Below are positions 8,225 through 17,360 of a stretch of 64,000 bases of DNA, piece by piece (the first letter of the stretch is position 1; every line of letters begins with the position of its first letter). Below the pieces are notes generated by a model that did no database searches, was not told the origin of the DNA, and worked only from the letters and a program-made list of their open reading frames with translations. The stretch spans positions 1 to 64,000 of the forward strand of contig JAEWOH010000074.1 in NCBI GenBank assembly GCA_023460955.1, in the 5' to 3' direction. The stretch comes from Bacillota bacterium. GTDB lineage: Bacteria; Bacillota; Clostridia; Acetivibrionales; DSM-1351. Position numbers and translations under genes: made by a program.

Positions 8225-9181
8225 ATGAATAACAACTCAGCTCTTTTAAGGAAAATTGCTGACAATGTCGAAAAAGTTATTGTCGGTAAGAGAAATGCTA
8301 TAGAATTGACCCTTGTGGCTCTTGCATGTAATGGTCACGTTTTGCTTGAGGATGTCCCTGGCGTAGGAAAAACAAGTATGGTATCTGCTTTAGCAAAGTC
8401 GATTTCTGCTTCTTTCAGAAGAATCCAGTTTACTCCTGATGTTCTTCCATCTGACATTACAGGCTTCTCTATATACAATCAAAAAACAGGTGATTTTGAA
8501 TACAGACCAGGAAGTGCAATGTGTCAGATTTTATTGGCCGATGAAATAAACAGAACCTCTCCTAAAACACAATCCAGTCTACTTGAAATTATGGAAGAGA
8601 ATCAGGTAACAGTTGACGGTGAAACACACAAGCTTCCGAAACCCTTTATGGTTTTAGCTACACAGAATCCCATAGAATACATAGGTACCTACCCCCTTCC
8701 CGAAGCTCAGATGGACCGTTTCTTCCTGAAAATATCTTTGGGCTACCCACAGGCAGGAGAAGAGGTATATATTCTTTCAAGATTCCTGCAGGATAATCCA
8801 TTGGAATCACTTGAGCCTGTTGCAGAAAGTTCAGAAATAATTACTATTCAAAATGAAGTAAAGCAGGTTTATATTGATAAGACCCTTAAAAATTATGTTG
8901 TGGATATAGTAAATATGACCAGAAAGAACGATTATATCGCCCTCGGTTCCAGCCCCAGAGGCTCCCTAGCAGTTTGCCGTGCAGCACAGGCCTGGGCTTA
9001 TTATAATGGAAGAGATTATGTAATTCCCGAGGATATCAAAAAAATGCTGCTTCCTACACTCTGCCATCGTATTATTCTGAAACAGGAAGCAAAATTGAAG
9101 AAGATGTCGGCATTGGACATTTTAACTAACATTATTGACAAGGTATATATCCCTTTGGTAGATAATTATGAGAAAAAATAG
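8225..9181 (+). CDS. MoxR family AAA+ ATPase
   Basis: A 318-residue cytosolic AAA+ ATPase of the MoxR (AAA_3) family. The Walker A motif is GVGKTS (about residues 48-53), Walker B is ILLADEIN (about 101-108), a sensor-1 type LATQNPIE follows near 142, and the C-terminal helical lid domain is complete. MoxR proteins are thought to act as chaperones that assemble or activate partner complexes. The gene is the first of three overlapping or tightly spaced genes with DUF58 and transglutaminase-like proteins, the standard MoxR-DUF58-TGase arrangement of Firmicutes. The start ATG has AAGGAG 8 bases upstream. Confidence 0.93.
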   Translation: MNNNSALLRKIADNVEKVIVGKRNAIELTLVALACNGHVLLEDVPGVGKTSMVSALAKSISASFRRIQFTPDVLPSDITGFSIYNQKTGDFEYRPGSAMCQILLADEINRTSPKTQSSLLEIMEENQVTVDGETHKLPKPFMVLATQNPIEYIGTYPLPEAQMDRFFLKISLGYPQAGEEVYILSRFLQDNPLESLEPVAESSEIITIQNEVKQVYIDKTLKNYVVDIVNMTRKNDYIALGSSPRGSLAVCRAAQAWAYYNGRDYVIPEDIKKMLLPTLCHRIILKQEAKLKKMSALDILTNIIDKVYIPLVDNYEKK

Positions 9182-10367
9182 AATAACTTTTATATTTTTA
9201 TTAATACTTGCGATTATTTTCAGGTACAATTTCGGGGGGTTTATTCCATCCTTTTTCTTAAACACACTTTTGTCACTGCTGATTTTTTCAATTGGTTATA
9301 CAATTTATGTTTATATTCGTTTTAAATTTGTTCAGGAAATAGATAAGCGGGTAATTACAAAGGGTGAAACAGTTAGATTGGTAGTTAAGCTTAGTAATGA
9401 AGATTTTATGATTTACCCCTATGTATATGTTTCCTTTTTTGGCTCACATACTCTGTTTGACTCTGAAAGTTATTCTCAGAGTCTTTCCATATCGCCATTC
9501 TCAAAGAAGGAATTTGTTTTTAATATGCAGTGCAAATACAGAGGAGAATACGAAGTAGGATTAAGCGATATTTATATTGAAGACTTTTTGGGGTTGATAC
9601 GACTTAATTATCAGATACCTGAAACCAAAAAAATTGTTGTTTACCCCAAAATTGAGCATTTAATCAGATTCGATGTTTTCACAACTAACAATTTTGAATC
9701 TCAGAGTTCCTCCCAGGGTGCGGTTGAGGATGTAACAAATCTAAGGGATATGAGAAAATATCAATACGGTGACAACTTCAAGAGAATTCACTGGAAGCTC
9801 TCAGCGAGAAATAATCAATTAATGGTTAAGAATTACCAGTGTACATCAGATGCAAATGTTAATATACTTATAGATCTAAAGGATAACAACTTCTCCGATG
9901 AAGTTACAATAGTCCTTGAGGATAAAATAATCGAGTGCGCTGTTGCTGTACTTAATTATTATCTGCATAAAGGTATATCGGTTAACTATATGTATTTTGA
10001 GGATAAAATAGAAATGCTTAAGGCCTCAAACCGACATGAATTTGAGTATATCTATAAGACGCTTTCCACCGTAAACTTCGTTCAGAAGGTACCTTTGGCG
10101 GATATTGTTTCTCTTCATTATGAAAGCAGAAATAATTCGAATGATATGATCATTCTGACAAGCATATTGGATGTAGACTTGTACAATGTAATTTACAAAG
10201 CACAGATGTCAAATCATTCTATTTGCCTTATTTATATTTCTCCCAAAAATCTGGTAAAAGATAAATATGATGTAGTTGATGATATACTTGACATTTTGCC
10301 TGAGATAGGAGTCAGGGCCTATACTGTTAACCCTGATGACGATATTAAGATGGTACTTGGGGGTTAG
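9168..10367 (+). CDS. DUF58 domain membrane protein
   Basis: A 399-residue protein with two N-terminal membrane segments (about residues 7-25 and 28-50), a beta-rich domain, then the DUF58 core with its signature around DVTNLRDMRKYQYGDNFKRIHWKLSARN (the segment near residues 185-212, key residues R-Y-G-D and IHWK). DUF58 proteins carry a degenerate von Willebrand A-like fold and occur beside MoxR ATPases. The gene overlaps the moxR stop by 14 bases and is followed by the transglutaminase gene 4 bases after its stop, so all three are made from one mRNA. The partner is probably the MoxR ATPase; the cellular role is unknown. Confidence 0.9.
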   Translation: MRKNRITFIFLLILAIIFRYNFGGFIPSFFLNTLLSLLIFSIGYTIYVYIRFKFVQEIDKRVITKGETVRLVVKLSNEDFMIYPYVYVSFFGSHTLFDSESYSQSLSISPFSKKEFVFNMQCKYRGEYEVGLSDIYIEDFLGLIRLNYQIPETKKIVVYPKIEHLIRFDVFTTNNFESQSSSQGAVEDVTNLRDMRKYQYGDNFKRIHWKLSARNNQLMVKNYQCTSDANVNILIDLKDNNFSDEVTIVLEDKIIECAVAVLNYYLHKGISVNYMYFEDKIEMLKASNRHEFEYIYKTLSTVNFVQKVPLADIVSLHYESRNNSNDMIILTSILDVDLYNVIYKAQMSNHSICLIYISPKNLVKDKYDVVDDILDILPEIGVRAYTVNPDDDIKMVLGG

Positions 10368-10371
10368 ACTG

Positions 10372-12834
10372 ATGACGCGTGAAAATAAACTTGGAGTTAT
10401 GGCAAACTTAATAATTGTAATGTTAATTTCGTCAAGCATCGGGCAGACTCTGTACACTTCGTTATTTACGACAAAAACACCAAGCTCGTTGATTTTCCTG
10501 ACCGTTATACCTTTTACTCTACTATTTTTTATAATGTTCAGAAATAGAATCTCGACGATGGTTTCTTTGATTGTTCTGGTTGCGGTGCTTGCCGGAGGAT
10601 GCTCTATTATTATCTTTAAAACAGGAATTGAGAGCGCTTTAGTATGGGCTAACAATTATTCAATTTGGTTTATTGATATTACTAACGGTTATAATGATGT
10701 TGCCATTCCTTTATTCACTAATTTAACTATTATGGTCATAAGCCTTTTTGCAACATTTTTTGTTTATATATTTACCTTTAAAATTAGTAACTTTTTTGTG
10801 ACCACAATTATATTCTTCAGTGTTTTTTACATCCAACTGGAATTTGATACTAAAGGAAGTGATTTTTCCTTTGTTCTGTTTATCCTTTCTTTCCTGATGT
10901 ATTATTTCTTTTATATTCTCAGGAGACGAGACAGCGAGAAAACCTATGATGTAGGTAATAAACTTAAATATCTTATCTATATTTTACCAGTGTGCATTGC
11001 TATATTACTTATGTCTTTTTTATTATTCCCAACCCAGCAGGATCGTATTGAAATCACCTGGTTGGATACAAGGATTAATAAAACTGTAGACACTATTGTT
11101 GATGCTGTTGTAAACAAATTTTCAGATGTTGATGTTTCTTCCTTTGATTATTTTTCCTTTGGTGTTTCCGGGTTTGGTAAAACCGACAGACTTGGAGGTA
11201 ATCTAAAGCCTAATAATGTAAATGTTATGAATGTAGAATCAGATCATTCAAATCTTTATTTAAGAGCCACATCAAAAGCGAATTATGACGGACACAGATG
11301 GTATGATGCCGATAATAATTTTTCTTCCATAGGCACGGAAAAAGAATACACCAAACAAGTTTCTTCCGATGCAGTACGTCTCATTGACGGTATTAAATTG
11401 TCCCTCAACGGTGTTTCAGGCCTGGATATAGACAAGAATGACTTTTTTGTAGATTCAAAAGCTGCAGTAGAATTTAAAAATATGAAAACAAAGTCCCTTT
11501 TTATACCGAACAAAACTTACAACTTAAATCTTAAATCCAATCAGGAAATATTGATGGACAAGGAACAAATGCTCTCTGTTAAGGAGCTTAAGGGTAAAGG
11601 CTTTAGCTACTCCTTCAGTTACTATAGCCTGAATTTGAAAAGCGAAAAACTCATCGCTTTACTGAGAGAAAGTCATTCTACGGTAAACAAATCTTCAGCA
11701 TATTATGATAATAATAACAAACTTGAAACTGCAACTAATGTCAGAAGCATTGACAGTATTGAGGTAAAGGAAATCCCCTCCTATGTTAATGCTGAAAAAA
11801 TTGATTCAATCAACAAAAAATATACTCAACTTCCTGTTACAATTACCCCTAGAGTCAGGGCTCTCGCTGAGGAGCTAACCAAGGATAAAAACAACAGGTA
11901 CGATATGGCTAAAGCTATTGAAACTTATCTTTCCAGAAATTATCCCTATACCCTGACTCCTGGTAACGCTCCAAGAAGTAAGGATTTTGTTGACTATTTT
12001 CTCTTTGAAGGCAAAAAAGGTTACTGTACTTATTATGCCTCAGCAATGACTGTTTTATTGCGTTGCATGGACATTCCAGCCAGATACGTTGAGGGCTATA
12101 TACTACCTCCTGAGCGCACAAAAGGGGTTTTTCAAGTTACAACGCAGCAGGCTCATGCATGGGTTGAGGTCTACTTTGACGATTACGGCTGGATACCTTT
12201 TGAACCAACCTCTCCATTTGTTGCAAACCTGTATGAGGATAGAACAATCTCTGCCACCATGAGCAGCGAAATGCAGGATACAAGCTATCAGGATTATATG
12301 GCAATGATGAACAAGTACAGAGACCCTTATGCAAGCGTTACTTATAATCCTGCTAATTTAACACCAACAAAATCAGGTATGAAGACTCCAATACTTATAT
12401 TGATTATAGTTGCTTCATTCCTGGGATTGATTTTACTTACCGTATGTACAATAGCTTCAATTAACTATTTCAGGTTCTACAATCTTATAAGGAGAATCAG
12501 AAAAAGTGACCCAAATTCTGGTATGCTTACAGCCTATGAATACATTATAAAAGCGCTTAAATTCCATGGAGTCTATATTACTCCAGGTGAAACACCTTCA
12601 CAATTCGGAGAAAGAGTTGAGAAAGCTTTTGACATTAAAAGCTATTCCTTCAATAAAACAAGCTTTACAAAAATCTCAGAGTATTATATTAAGGCAAGAT
12701 ATAGCAGAAATAATTTATCAACTGATGATATTGAACAAACACTGGAGTTTATTAATGTACTATTGGAATTGATTGCTGAAAAATCAGGGAGAATTAAGTT
12801 CGGATTCTCAAGATATTTTCTTGGTAGAGTATAG
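10372..12834 (+). CDS. Transglutaminase-like membrane protein
   Basis: An 820-residue membrane protein. Several transmembrane segments fill the first ~220 residues, an extracytoplasmic region follows, then a transglutaminase-core domain with Cys near 552 (KGYCTYYAS), His near 595 (AHAWVEV) and an Asp a few residues later (FDDYGWIPFEPT), the expected papain-like triad. One more membrane helix comes near 670-695, and a cytoplasmic C-terminal DUF4129-like segment ends the protein. The start was taken as the ATG at 10372, which follows a GGGGG site and the DUF58 stop; an in-frame ATG 36 bases earlier lies inside the DUF58 gene. The triad is intact, so protease or transpeptidase-like activity on cell-surface substrates is possible. 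Confidence 0.92.
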   Translation: MTRENKLGVMANLIIVMLISSSIGQTLYTSLFTTKTPSSLIFLTVIPFTLLFFIMFRNRISTMVSLIVLVAVLAGGCSIIIFKTGIESALVWANNYSIWFIDITNGYNDVAIPLFTNLTIMVISLFATFFVYIFTFKISNFFVTTIIFFSVFYIQLEFDTKGSDFSFVLFILSFLMYYFFYILRRRDSEKTYDVGNKLKYLIYILPVCIAILLMSFLLFPTQQDRIEITWLDTRINKTVDTIVDAVVNKFSDVDVSSFDYFSFGVSGFGKTDRLGGNLKPNNVNVMNVESDHSNLYLRATSKANYDGHRWYDADNNFSSIGTEKEYTKQVSSDAVRLIDGIKLSLNGVSGLDIDKNDFFVDSKAAVEFKNMKTKSLFIPNKTYNLNLKSNQEILMDKEQMLSVKELKGKGFSYSFSYYSLNLKSEKLIALLRESHSTVNKSSAYYDNNNKLETATNVRSIDSIEVKEIPSYVNAEKIDSINKKYTQLPVTITPRVRALAEELTKDKNNRYDMAKAIETYLSRNYPYTLTPGNAPRSKDFVDYFLFEGKKGYCTYYASAMTVLLRCMDIPARYVEGYILPPERTKGVFQVTTQQAHAWVEVYFDDYGWIPFEPTSPFVANLYEDRTISATMSSEMQDTSYQDYMAMMNKYRDPYASVTYNPANLTPTKSGMKTPILILIIVASFLGLILLTVCTIASINYFRFYNLIRRIRKSDPNSGMLTAYEYIIKALKFHGVYITPGETPSQFGERVEKAFDIKSYSFNKTSFTKISEYYIKARYSRNNLSTDDIEQTLEFINVLLELIAEKSGRIKFGFSRYFLGRV

Positions 12835-12841
12835 GTATTAT

Positions 12842-12880
12842 AAAAATAAGGAGAAGCTGAAATGCTTCTCCTTATTTTTT
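12842..12880. terminator. Bidirectional terminator between convergent genes
   Basis: A 16-bp perfect stem (12842-12857 with 12864-12879) around a 6-nt loop has A/T runs on both sides, between the transglutaminase operon (+) and the EamA transporter (-), whose stop codon overlaps its edge. Confidence 0.92.
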
Positions 12881-13742
12881 ATGTCTTTTCTATCTCTGTC
12901 TTCCCACCAAGATTTCTAACAAAGGATAGTTTGGTCTCCGAGATCAACACCGCCAGAAATATTAGTATAAACCCTATTCCTAACCTTAAGGTTAGCTGTT
13001 CACCATAAAAAATAATTGAAAACAGAACGCCGAAAACTGATTCAAGGCTAAGAATTATTGCAGCGGCTGAAGGGTGTGTCCACTTCTGACCTATATTCTG
13101 AAAAAGTAACGCAACAGCAGTTGCAAACACAGCTAAATAAAGCAGCCCCAATACATTATTCATTGCCCACTTGCTCGGAAACTCCTCAAATGTTAACCCC
13201 ATACACCATGAGAACAGTGCTGCAAATCCAAATTGTATTATTGTGAGAATTATGGGGTCCTTCCCCTTCCCAAGTTTTGCAACTGCTACGAGGTGACCTG
13301 CGTAGATAAAACCACCAATCAGAGTAAACCCATCTCCATAACCTATTGTAAAGTCACCCTTCAGAGAAACAAGTCCTATTCCAGAAATACAGACAAAGGC
13401 TGCAAGAAAGTTATACTTGTCAGGTCTTGATTTGTCAACAACCCAGAACATAAAAGGAACAATCACGCAATAAACAGCAGTGAGAAATGCATTTTTTCCG
13501 GGAGTGGTTTCTGTTATACCAATAGTTTGAGTGGCATACCCAAGAAATAGCAAGAGTCCTATAAGTGCACCTCTTCTGATATAGTCTAGATCTATTTCCT
13601 TTATTTTTTTCCAAAAAACAATACTTAAGAGAATACTGGCTATTGTAAATCTGAAACCTAACAGAATATATGGCGGAAACACATCAACAGTATTTTTCAT
13701 AATAAAAAAGGAGCTTCCCCATATAAAAGCTGCCATAAACAA
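12879..13742 (-). CDS. EamA/DMT family transporter
   Basis: A 287-residue (or slightly longer) inner-membrane protein with about ten hydrophobic helices and the duplicated EamA half-domain. AAFIWGSSFFIMKN is the conserved first-helix segment, and a second GFILIFLAVLISE helix ends the repeat. The substrate cannot be told. The start is uncertain: the TTG at 13742 and ATG at 13736 have no ribosome binding site and lie at the first helix. The frame is open up to 13784, where an ATT codon follows GAAGGG by about 10 bases and would add 14 residues, giving a more normal N-terminus. The protein also appears complete at its C-terminus. Confidence 0.85.
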   Translation of the reverse strand: MFMAAFIWGSSFFIMKNTVDVFPPYILLGFRFTIASILLSIVFWKKIKEIDLDYIRRGALIGLLLFLGYATQTIGITETTPGKNAFLTAVYCVIVPFMFWVVDKSRPDKYNFLAAFVCISGIGLVSLKGDFTIGYGDGFTLIGGFIYAGHLVAVAKLGKGKDPIILTIIQFGFAALFSWCMGLTFEEFPSKWAMNNVLGLLYLAVFATAVALLFQNIGQKWTHPSAAAIILSLESVFGVLFSIIFYGEQLTLRLGIGFILIFLAVLISETKLSFVRNLGGKTEIEKT

Positions 13743-13804
13743 TGCCAGCTTGGGAAGTACTTTTCTTTTGTATGGCTCGTTAATTTATATCAATCCCTTC
13801 AAGT

Positions 13805-13839
13805 TTTATATAGCACCTTCATCATTTATATAGCACCTT
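13805..13839. repeat. Two tandem copies of a 15-bp sequence upstream of the transporter
   Basis: TTTATATAGCACCTT occurs perfectly at 13805-13819 and 13825-13839, a 20-bp spacing. On the - strand each copy reads TGCTATATAA, like an extended -10 element, so tandem promoters or operator sites for the EamA gene are possible. Confidence 0.6.
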
Positions 13840-13882
13840 TTGTAATGTCTTCTAATACAACCAAATAATTTAATGATTAACC

Positions 13883-14338
13883 TCATATATTGTAAACCAT
13901 ATCTCCGTGGGAATCAACAAAGCCGTTCTTCAGATACAGCGGACGTCCCATATCTGTTGCATTCAAGGTGATTTTTCCACAGCCCCTGTCCCTTGCCTCC
14001 TTGACAACACTATTAAACAATTCATTTGCTATCCCCTTGCTTCTGTAACCGGGAATAGTATACATATTCATTATGTAAGCAGTTTTTCCTGAAATATTCT
14101 TATAAGACGGTGGCACTGTATAAAAATAAATCCCACTTGTTCCGACAATTTTATTATCGTCAAGGGCAAGCCAGCTTATAAAACTATCATTTTGCATATT
14201 GATTTTTAGATATTCAAAAGTTTTCTTAGCTAACTGCTCATCATTTTGTCTATCAGAATCCTGTACCTCATTAAGAAATTCCATTCTTAATCTAACAAGT
14301 TCATTAATGTCCTCCATCGTAGCTTTTCTGTAGATCAT
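13883..14338 (-). CDS. GNAT family N-acetyltransferase
   Basis: A 151-residue acetyl-CoA-dependent acyltransferase. It has the GNAT fold: an N-terminal YRKATMEDINELVRLR strand-helix, the central beta strands with a GTSGIYFYT segment, motif A with an acetyl-CoA loop (IPGYRSKGIANELF near residues 95-108) and the C-terminal motif B (NATDMGRPLYLKNGF). The substrate is not predictable. The start ATG has GGAGAG 6 bases upstream. It is a single gene between the transporter and the HAD phosphatase, all on the - strand. Confidence 0.9.
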   Translation of the reverse strand: MIYRKATMEDINELVRLRMEFLNEVQDSDRQNDEQLAKKTFEYLKINMQNDSFISWLALDDNKIVGTSGIYFYTVPPSYKNISGKTAYIMNMYTIPGYRSKGIANELFNSVVKEARDRGCGKITLNATDMGRPLYLKNGFVDSHGDMVYNI

Positions 14339-14426
14339 ATTGACACTCTCCTAACTTCATAATAATCTTAAACGTTTCCATACAGGAATTTTTGCATGCA
14401 AAGCTCATTCGGCTTAATTAATTACT

Positions 14427-15071
14427 TTAATTTATATTTAGAAAATCCAACTTCTCTAAAGTGCATACAATACAATCAGCTGCATCAAGCTTTTGATTGC
14501 CCGAATTAGGGTTTCTGAAGGCAATACATTTCATTCCCGCTGCTTTGGCAGCAGTAACTCCATGTCCCGAATCTTCTAAAACCACACAGTCAAGAGGGTT
14601 TACCTCCAAAGCTGCAGCAGCCTCCAAAAAAATATCCGGAGCAGGTTTGCTGTTTAATACCTCTTCACCACTGATAACAACATCGAAATAATGAAAAAGA
14701 TCTAATTTTTTTAAGACCAGCTCTATAAACTGCCTGGATGAAGAAGATGCAAGACCAACCTTTATTTCCCTTTCTTTAAGTTCCTTAAGGAGCTCAGGGA
14801 TGCCGTTAATGGAATTTAATTCTCCAGCCGAGAATAGTTCAGTTTTATATTTATGTTGTATAAGCAGAAGTTCTTCCACTGATGCAGCCAGATCATATTT
14901 TATTCTTAGTTCCTGCCACATTAAAGGATTTGTTACTCCGACAAATGCGTTTAATTCTTCATCCGATACTTCTATTCCAAAATCTTTCATTACCATTTTA
15001 TCTGATAAAAAGTGAAGAGGCTCACTATCAATAATAACGCCGTCCATATCAAAAATAAAAGCTTTAAGCAT
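14427..15071 (-). CDS. HAD family hydrolase, beta-phosphoglucomutase-like
   Basis: A 214-residue HAD superfamily subclass IA phosphatase/mutase. Motif I is FDMDGVIIDSE (catalytic Asp8 and Asp10), followed by a helical cap domain. Motif II is LASSSS (about 112-117), motif III a Lys near 144 (NSKPAPDIF), and motif IV is VLEDSGHGVTAAKAAGM (about 163-179). This pattern fits beta-phosphoglucomutase-like or sugar-phosphate phosphatases; the substrate is unknown. The start ATG has GGAGG 5 bases upstream. No partner genes are nearby. Confidence 0.9.
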   Translation of the reverse strand: MLKAFIFDMDGVIIDSEPLHFLSDKMVMKDFGIEVSDEELNAFVGVTNPLMWQELRIKYDLAASVEELLLIQHKYKTELFSAGELNSINGIPELLKELKEREIKVGLASSSSRQFIELVLKKLDLFHYFDVVISGEEVLNSKPAPDIFLEAAAALEVNPLDCVVLEDSGHGVTAAKAAGMKCIAFRNPNSGNQKLDAADCIVCTLEKLDFLNIN

Positions 15072-15222
15072 TTAATCCTCCTTGAATTTATTTTAGTTAC
15101 AGGTAATTCAGGTGCTATTTATTAAATCATTATACTATAATTTTATAAAATTTGCGGAAAATTTAAAAAAAGATAAGTTTTCACATTAATCAAAAACCCT
15201 TAACAAATTAGGACATAAAAAA

Positions 15223-15291
15223 CAGCTGTATCTGATAGTCTTCATAAATGTTGATTTTCAACACTTGAGAAAAGACTTTAGACAACAGCTG
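15223..15291 (-). terminator. Large three-tier hairpin terminator
   Basis: Three nested stems (15223-15229 with 15285-15291; 15237-15242 with 15272-15277; 15249-15254 with 15258-15263) form one long imperfect hairpin. On the - strand CAGCTG is followed by T6. It lies 64 bases after the membrane-protein gene. The stem is unusually long for a simple terminator. Confidence 0.75.
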
Positions 15292-15354
15292 CTTGATTAA
15301 TTAAATAACTTTAACTTGGTAGAAAAGCTTAATTACCAATATATATTATTCAGC

Positions 15355-15834
15355 TTACATATTCATCATAAATATGGTGGGGTCTATCATACCAAAAATC
15401 ATTGCGATGTGAGCAACTACAAGGAAGATACCTACAAAGGTAGCATGAAGCTTGAGTTTTTCCAGTTCTGTTCTCTTTCTTCCGATGATTCTCATATCCA
15501 GCAAAGCCATTCCAAGAAGAGGAACTATCCCTGAAAGATAGAAACCAACGGCTATTACGTCTGCAAAGCCTCTCCATTCTCCATTAGCTGTAATAGGTAT
15601 CACTGCATTAAATAACAGGTAAATAAATACTCCGGTAAAATAAATACCGACAATAATACTTGCTAGCTTGTTAAGTTTTCTTAATCCTCCGTTCAAATTC
15701 CTTGTAAATAGAATTGACAGCTCTGTAACAGCAATTGTTTCAGCAAGAATAACCGGTATTGCCATAAACAATATCAGGTTCCATGGCTGATTGGAGGCCA
15801 GAAGCTCCATATAATGCGTCATCATTTTTTCCAT
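15355..15834 (-). CDS. Small integral membrane protein, unrecognised family
   Basis: A 159-residue protein with four likely transmembrane helices (about residues 18-42, 55-78, 90-112 and 128-152). His residues lie at the start (TMH-proximal THYMEL) and in the last two helices (KLKLHATF and VVAHIAMIFG), and several Met residues occupy the termini. Such His/Met placement could bind a metal or haem, but this is only an inference. The start ATG at 15834 was kept (no alternative start was examined in detail). It ends the - strand series that runs from the copper genes through the two-component system, 113 bases after the kinase stop, which suggests but does not prove a link to copper. Confidence 0.7.
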   Translation of the reverse strand: MEKMMTHYMELLASNQPWNLILFMAIPVILAETIAVTELSILFTRNLNGGLRKLNKLASIIVGIYFTGVFIYLLFNAVIPITANGEWRGFADVIAVGFYLSGIVPLLGMALLDMRIIGRKRTELEKLKLHATFVGIFLVVAHIAMIFGMIDPTIFMMNM

Positions 15835-15947
15835 ATTTCATTACTCCTTTGAAATGTAATTTCTTAATCAATTTCTTACATACTTCGTATTTATATTACT
15901 AAATAGATATGAAGAATTAATGGAGAATGAAAATGATTCAAAAATAA

Positions 15948-17342
15948 TTATTTCTGCTTTATAGGTAGAACTACGGTAAATAAAGTACCCACAGCTTCGG
16001 TACTTTCTACTTCTATTGTTCCCTCGTGTGCTAGAACTATTGCCCTGGATATGGTCAATCCTATTCCTGATCCTCCAGTCAGCCTGTTTCTAGACTTATC
16101 GGACCTATAAAACCTTTCAAAAATATATGGTAAATCTTTTTCCGGTATACCATGTCCATTATCCTTAACTGATAAACCTACAAAATTTCGTTCCGGCTTT
16201 ACCACAACTTCTACCAGACCACCTTCCGGAGTATATTTATACGCATTTGAAAGCAGATTTACAATTACCTGACTTATTTTATCCCTGTCCGCATAAATTT
16301 CACAGTCATCGCCGCTAAACTCCAGTTTGATATTCTTGCTTACAAACTGACTTTCAAAATTCTGAATCAATCTTTTACAAAGCTCTGAAATGTTAAAGAA
16401 CTCCTTATCAAGTACCAGTTTTTCATTTTCATATTTTGTGAGCTTCTCCAAATCACCTACCATTTTGCTAATACGTATGATTTCCTCATGACAACTTTTC
16501 AGGCGTTCTTCGTCTGCAGGCCAAATCCCATCAATCATCGCTTCCAAATGACTCTGTAGTGTTGCAAGAGGAGTTCTAAGTTCATGGGCAACATCACCTG
16601 TGAGCCTCTTTCTAAGGCTTTCCTGTTTTTCAAGGGATTCTGCCAGATCATTTACCGAATCAGTCAATTGTTTGATTTCTTTTGTGTCAAAATCCTGTAT
16701 AATCCTCTCAGAATAATACCCCCTCGAAATTGATGCAGTAGCAGAAATAACCTTTGATATTGGTGAACTAATTCTTCTGGACATAATCCAGCCCAGTATC
16801 AGAGCAAACACCAGGGAAAATACCCCAACTCCTATTAGAACATTATTAAGAGCATTAATAAAAGCTATATCATGTTCATTCATATAGTTAGAGCCATAGG
16901 TTCCAATCTCAACAACTCCAACTTTATTCAGTTTGTAATTTAAGGAATAAGGCACTTCCTTATACCCTGATGAATTTGAGCCTTTAACATCCTGGGAGTT
17001 GGCAGCCATGTGCTCAATTATTCTCTGACACATTCCGTTATTATGCTGCTTTGCATCCCAAATAATATTACCATTTATATCCTTAACTGAAATTATTATT
17101 CCGTTGATAAGATAGCTCTCTCCTATGGATGCAATGGAATCCATATTCCACTTGCCATCTCCCTTGTACTGTGAGGCAAGTGTTGCTACAATTTCTTGAT
17201 TTCTAAGCTGTTGATTCTCATTCACATATTCCTTAAAATGCTTTTCCACAAACGTGTTTGTGAGGAAATTAATCAGAAATACTATTATTATTGCTACAAT
17301 TATATAGGAAAAAGAAAGCTTTGCTCTTAAACTGCTAATCAA
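15948..17342 (-). CDS. Sensor histidine kinase
   Basis: A 464-residue membrane kinase. One transmembrane helix lies at about residues 8-30, an extracytoplasmic sensor region of ~130 residues follows, a second helix lies at about 165-187, then HAMP, and the HisKA domain with the phospho-acceptor His in the H-box AHELRTPLATLQSHLEAM. The ATPase domain has N box NLLSNAYKYTPEGG, G1 DNGHGIPEKD, the F box and G2 GGSGIGLTIS. The start is TTG at 17342, with AGGTGA 8 bases upstream. It lies 18 bases after the response regulator stop, so the two are co-transcribed. Because copper genes lie directly upstream, the signal may be a metal or envelope stress. Confidence 0.93.
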   Translation of the reverse strand: MISSLRAKLSFSYIIVAIIIVFLINFLTNTFVEKHFKEYVNENQQLRNQEIVATLASQYKGDGKWNMDSIASIGESYLINGIIISVKDINGNIIWDAKQHNNGMCQRIIEHMAANSQDVKGSNSSGYKEVPYSLNYKLNKVGVVEIGTYGSNYMNEHDIAFINALNNVLIGVGVFSLVFALILGWIMSRRISSPISKVISATASISRGYYSERIIQDFDTKEIKQLTDSVNDLAESLEKQESLRKRLTGDVAHELRTPLATLQSHLEAMIDGIWPADEERLKSCHEEIIRISKMVGDLEKLTKYENEKLVLDKEFFNISELCKRLIQNFESQFVSKNIKLEFSGDDCEIYADRDKISQVIVNLLSNAYKYTPEGGLVEVVVKPERNFVGLSVKDNGHGIPEKDLPYIFERFYRSDKSRNRLTGGSGIGLTISRAIVLAHEGTIEVESTEAVGTLFTVVLPIKQK

Positions 17343-17360
17343 TTAAAAATCACCTTCTTC

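Noticed and set aside
10209..10655. 148-residue - strand ORF
   Set aside because: Opposite the DUF58 and transglutaminase genes; no ribosome binding site.
15223..15291. MITE-like insertion
   Set aside because: The long hairpin ends in T6 on the strand of the upstream gene and has no flanking duplication, so a terminator explains it.
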